Shown here piece after piece: positions 61,501 through 64,000 of a stretch of 64,000 nt of DNA. A model generated the notes under the pieces. It ran no database searches. It saw nothing but the letters and a program-made list of their open reading frames with translations, and was not told the origin of the DNA. Location: contig CAZSNT010000025.1 in NCBI GenBank assembly GCA_964607765.1, positions 1 through 64,000 on the forward strand, in the 5' to 3' direction. This DNA comes from CAZSNT01 sp964607765 (lineage in GTDB: Bacteria > Verrucomicrobiota > Lentisphaeria > Oligosphaerales > JABHEG01). A program made the position numbers and the translations under genes. The stretch's first letter is position 1. Every line of letters starts with the position of its first letter.

Positions 61501-62352
61501 ACTGTTCATCCGCCGGCCCACTGCATCGAACTGCTGACAGAGCCTCTCCGTGGCCGTCTTCGCTCTCTGGCAGCTTGCCAACGCCCCCGCTCGGTCATCC
61601 GTCCCGTAGAGACTACGGTGTGCCTCCCGGGCCAACTCATCCTGGAGCTCGTTAAGCGGCTGCATGACCTCGTCCATCAGGACCTTCTCAACGACGGTCT
61701 CAATCGCCGCTCCCACAGTGCTCACACCACCCGACACAATCCCCACCAATTCACCGACGAGCCCGCCAATACCAGCCAAGGCCTGGGCCAGCGGCACAAT
61801 GGCTTTCGGCGCAATATGCTGCCGGTACACCGTCAGCGCCGTCAAGTTCATGTCAGCGAGATCGCTGTTGTTCGGGGGCCGGCCGACGGCGAACCGGAAC
61901 ATGTCCGTGAACGCCGCACGGCGACGGTCGGCATCACGTGACTTGTTCGCGTCCTTCCACGCCTTCCACTTGACGCTGAGCTCGTACGGCGCGCGCAGCC
62001 TGGCGATCTTCTTGTCCAGGTCACGGAGTTTGGCCCGCGCGGCCGATGACTTACGGCCGACCGTGCGCTGTGCGCCCTGGATCGTCCCAATGGCGCTCTG
62101 CTCAACGCGGATCTTGCCCTGAAGCGTCCTGATCTCCCGCTCCTTGCCCTCTTTCTCCTTCTGAAGCTCACGCGACTTCTTGTTGTTCGCGGCCACCTGC
62201 TTCTGCAGCGCGGTCACTTGCGGCGGCGTTGCTGCACCAAGCTGCACGCTGAGCCCGCAGGCGGCGACAAGCGGCAAGGCGGAATGCCAGGCGCGGCGGC
62301 GATGGGAGTGGGCAGAGAACACGGCACGGCGGAGGCTGGATTCGGCACTCAT
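58516..62352 (-). CDS. 1278-residue exported protein with N-terminal coiled coil
   Basis: A signal peptide (ALPLVAACGLSVQLGA) is followed by a heptad-rich coiled coil (about 45-125: QKEKEGKEREIRTLQGKIRV). A helical region with a hydrophobic Gly-rich patch (ALAGIGGLVGELVGIVSGGV) and a second coiled coil (KRRGEITKLQGELTPLEARV, about 285-330) come next. The remaining roughly 900 residues are beta-rich with Ig-like character (SVAPEGSGISVSTGSKQVTA, PGRARLKATVSGALLERGWR). A Pro/Gly hinge (PVGPVPPGGGPPGGGGPGPG) sits near residue 1095, and a final beta domain ends TVTKVN-like. No enzyme motif found. The coil-plus-Ig organisation suggests a surface or S-layer-like fibre. Promoter at 62450-62478. Confidence 0.65.
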   Translation of the reverse strand: MSAESSLRRAVFSAHSHRRRAWHSALPLVAACGLSVQLGAATPPQVTALQKQVAANNKKSRELQKEKEGKEREIRTLQGKIRVEQSAIGTIQGAQRTVGRKSSAARAKLRDLDKKIARLRAPYELSVKWKAWKDANKSRDADRRRAAFTDMFRFAVGRPPNNSDLADMNLTALTVYRQHIAPKAIVPLAQALAGIGGLVGELVGIVSGGVSTVGAAIETVVEKVLMDEVMQPLNELQDELAREAHRSLYGTDDRAGALASCQRAKTATERLCQQFDAVGRRMNSAVNKRRGEITKLQGELTPLEARVRAIDEELQQLRRTNERITYGDIPNAYNAANMAQVQGTLYPTGVWVSGGGSLAADSLTAATTGLPRTGRFDYGASFTEYIQVPCQYTVRLESGQRVVRQTSVYTFRSPRGYLPPNGVSVAPEGSGISVSTGSKQVTATGPGRARLKATVSGALLERGWRTLNRPGCNREATAAKTGSLTRLSGGSFTVSKVVDYPVTRHNDVEDLWINGNPSSASLTGSVMLTTDGKNRVQRHNRYGYSAQRNAFWQVTSGSDVLQIHPRGSVCSVSGLTPGKGRLQAGLSDEGGTPHFVQNFDFTVSTVERDLAVRYPMEDFPYRAPIGEEFSFALTAHGGADMSKYEVQWHSSGRREPGPGLSYPKKTRFSRRGGAWVSEAKMRFTPAGVAPGKFGAGVHHHFKRDATRGFRPVARLVRKSDGENVAWATTRRGIGATLPRITRLQWSRVDDGIIPIHDLDLFFPVDKSKRNLGKFGVTLYHSAGKSTFPLHIGDTSMLGAARTALTWNGDQLALRTSRLAGKVNVPSSAIGPGLIDMTLDYMKALRQYGIVLGRDVLHDQLVVRVNKLVVNKTGEGPNAGYRLTVYGPTNCSNYTARWHLSQGGMKTSSLKPGTGGHVSELPAPGPKSYVNKVELVNGTGKVVAEYVPRRDGVVLDPPSLSLFAPDHKKIMVGQDHKVHAGLRSLKPYIRWYGRTDLKEFATHWHVDPAFGTFSPTETLPTKKLWWASTSSTLTVNNDPKLAGQRFNVSGSLMRKVAGTWHQIDKKTLELSIYDPANPPPTKYITPVGPVPPGGGPPGGGGPGPGVKVQFVRNLGGNNPFNQEEPVNNKDGQTYETTEEMLDDDGDEQQHPDNLGTGIIGVQTNWGMHPQTEVRYISVCIDPQTGAGQIFPDLSGSMIGFRSPPSTPPQQGQTSWIEVMEGVGGIWQFHPVSGIKYTVQNGTHTFRMQANTGLIADINVTITGGEGGRTLTVNSVTKVN

Positions 62353-62449
62353 CGTTTCACCCCTCTGTTGTACGGCAAACGACTTGGAACACGGGCAGCC
62401 GGTGGTCCGGAAGCGATGCCCCCGGTATGGCAGACAGCTGTTCCCTAAC

Positions 62450-62478
62450 AGTATCCCGTAGACCTACTGTAAGAACAA
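62450..62478 (-). promoter_or_regulatory. Sigma-70-like promoter of the giant exported protein operon
   Basis: On the minus strand TTGTTC (62478-62473), 17 bases, GATACT (62455-62450). The predicted transcript start lies about 90 bases before the ATG at 62352. The gap 62353-62530 shows no gene. Confidence 0.5.
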
Positions 62479-62530
62479 TGCGCCGCGTTCCGGCAGAATT
62501 CAAGCCGAGCGATGCCAGGCAGGCGATCCC

Positions 62531-64000
62531 TCAGTCCCGCGCCAGCAGGAACTGCATATCATCCGCCGTGAGGTCGCGCAGGTCGGTCGGGACACCGTCC
62601 ATGAGCTGCCGGAACAGCTCGCGCTTGCTCTGCTGCAGCGCCAGTATGCGCTCCTCGATCGTGTGCCGGGCCACGAGTCTGAAGGACGTGACGGGGCGGG
62701 TCTGCCCAATACGATGGGAGCGATCAGTCGCCTGATCCTCGACCATCGGATTCCACCACTGATCGTAGTGCAGCACGGTGTCCGCACCGGTGAGATTGAG
62801 CCCGGTACCGCCCGCGCGCAGGCTCAGCAGGAACACACTGATGCCGGAATCCGAGTTGAACCGGTCCACGCGCGCCTGCCTGTCCTTGGTCGAGCCGTCC
62901 AGATACTCGTAGGTGATCTGCTCCTGATCGAGCCAGCGCCTGAACATCGCCAGGACGCCCGTGAACTGGCTGAAGAACAGCACCCGGTGATCATCATCCA
63001 GCGCCTCCAGCAGGATCTCCTTGGCCAGCTCGGTCTTGGCGGAGCAGGCGGCCGTGTCCCAGTTGCGGCGGAGTTCCTCGGGCAGAAGCAGCGGGTGACA
63101 GCACACCTGCCGGAGCCGCATGAGAAGAGCCAACAGCTCGAAGCGGACGCGGTTGAACCGGTCGCCGCGAGCGTCTCGGAGCACGTCACGCCCCGCTGCG
63201 AGGATGGCTGCGTACAGCGTCTCCTGCTCAGGCGTCAGCTCGCAGAACACAGTCTGCTCGATCTTCGGCGGCAGCTCGGCGCAAACCTGTGCTTTGGTCC
63301 GCCGCAGCACGAACGGCCGGATCTGTTCGGCAAGCTCCGCAGCAGCGCGCTGCTGCTCACCGGCTTTGGCCGGCACTTCGTAGTGCTCCTGGAACTCACA
63401 ATGGGATCCGAGCAGGCCGGGCAGGAGGAAATCGAACAGCGACCACATCTCGTACAGGGAATTCTCCAGCGGCGTGCCGGTCAGAATCAGCCGGTGGTCG
63501 GCGCGCAGTTCTTTGCAGGTCCGCGCGTTTGCCGTACGCGGATTCTTGATGTGCTGCGCCTCGTCGAGAACCACAGTCCCGAAATAGTGTTTGCGGTACC
63601 CGTCAATATCGCGACGCAGCAACGCGTAAGATGTGACTGCCAGATCCACATCGGCAAGCCGCGCGACCTGCGCAGCGCGCTCCTCGCTGCTGCCCCGGAT
63701 GCCAACGGCACGCAGACCGGGCACGAACCGTGCCGCTTCGACCAGCCAGTTCTCAACCAGGCTGGTAGGGCAGATAACAAGCGCCGGACGCGCCGCATCC
63801 GCGTGCTCGGCGCGCAGTGCGATGGCGGCCAGCGCCTGGATCGTCTTGCCCAGCCCCATCTCGTCGGCGAGGATCCCGTGCATGCCGCAGTCGTCAAGAA
63901 GCCGAAGCCACGACACGCCCTCTTTCTGGTAACCGCGCAACTGCTTCGCAAGCGCGTCAGGGAAACGAACGGCAACCCCGGCCGCACCCGCGGCCAGCCG
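62531..64000 (-). CDS. SNF2-family DEAD/H helicase, 5' end beyond the window
   Basis: C-terminal 489 residues of an open frame still open at the window edge. The full SWI2/SNF2 motor is present: LRGYQKEGVSWLRLL (Q-like), HGILADEMGLGKTIQALAAI (motif I), VICPTSLVENW (Ia), VVLDEAQHIKN (DEAQ box, II), LILTGTPLENSLYEMWSLFD (III). Then RVLFFSQFTGVLAMFRRWL (IV), VFLLSLRAGGTGLNLTGAD (V) and QATDRSHRIGQTRPVTSFRL (VI). Such proteins use ATP to move on double-stranded DNA and displace proteins; in bacteria they may be RapA-like or zinc-finger SWIM-associated. The N-terminal domain that would tell the subtype is missing here. Confidence 0.9.
   Translation of the reverse strand, partial: RLAAGAAGVAVRFPDALAKQLRGYQKEGVSWLRLLDDCGMHGILADEMGLGKTIQALAAIALRAEHADAARPALVICPTSLVENWLVEAARFVPGLRAVGIRGSSEERAAQVARLADVDLAVTSYALLRRDIDGYRKHYFGTVVLDEAQHIKNPRTANARTCKELRADHRLILTGTPLENSLYEMWSLFDFLLPGLLGSHCEFQEHYEVPAKAGEQQRAAAELAEQIRPFVLRRTKAQVCAELPPKIEQTVFCELTPEQETLYAAILAAGRDVLRDARGDRFNRVRFELLALLMRLRQVCCHPLLLPEELRRNWDTAACSAKTELAKEILLEALDDDHRVLFFSQFTGVLAMFRRWLDQEQITYEYLDGSTKDRQARVDRFNSDSGISVFLLSLRAGGTGLNLTGADTVLHYDQWWNPMVEDQATDRSHRIGQTRPVTSFRLVARHTIEERILALQQSKRELFRQLMDGVPTDLRDLTADDMQFLLARD

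Overview
The window is high-GC bacterial chromosome, densely coded on both strands. I see no phage, plasmid, CRISPR array, rRNA or tRNA gene. The gene content suggests the PVC superphylum, most likely a Kiritimatiellota/Lentisphaerota-type or related verrucomicrobial/planctomycetal lineage. The clues are a sulfatase and GH29 fucosidase beside a UroD-like methyltransferase, a hydrazine-synthase-alpha-like protein fused to an FGE-type domain, SPFH genes beside a P1B metal ATPase, and large secreted proteins of unknown function. This placement is an inference from gene content; no marker phylogeny was run.

Layout. 1-7.6 kb: a signalling/motor island with a PilT-like ATPase and ECF sigma factor (minus), a class III adenylate cyclase, a PARP-like plus HEAT protein, an incomplete sigma-region-2/HTH fusion, a PilB/GspE-like ATPase, an alkaline-phosphatase-superfamily phosphodiesterase and a DUF2652 cyclase-like protein. 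7.7-15.4 kb: surface glycan genes (O-antigen-ligase-like protein with a lectin-like tail, a secreted ConA-like protein, a PMT-type glycosyltransferase with TPRs, an exported coiled-coil protein). 15.4-22.7 kb: a ribosomal protein cluster running from L22 to SecY, cut off from the usual upstream (S10...S19) and downstream (S13...rpoA) genes and lacking L30. 22.8-32.7 kb: a tRNA-dihydrouridine synthase, then an apparent sulfated-fucose catabolic locus. 32.7-41.2 kb: a six-gene minus-strand operon with three SPFH (HflK/HflC-like) proteins, a P1B metal ATPase, a lone ABC ATPase and a membrane TPR protein. This is the best candidate here for an undescribed multi-gene system. 41.6-54.2 kb: housekeeping and signalling genes (YjbQ, a COG5610-like protein, PriA, two histidine kinases, a deacetylase-family hydrolase, a ClpX-like unfoldase without the zinc domain, 6-phosphogluconate dehydrogenase). 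54.5-62.4 kb: a cell-envelope set (membrane coiled-coil zinc-ribbon protein, predicted beta-barrel, small exported protein, 1278-residue exported protein). 62.5-64 kb: a SNF2-family helicase whose 5' end lies beyond the window.

Intergenic DNA carries three different REP-like elements built alike (two short hairpins facing each other), one solitary copy, a CCATCCGTGGG repeat cluster and several heptamer tandem repeats. Five sigma-70-like promoters with 16-17 bp spacing were found by eye: upstream of the ConA-like gene, the SPFH operon, the COG5610-like gene, the REC-GAF kinase and the giant exported protein. All functions are read from motifs visible in the translations; no database search was possible.
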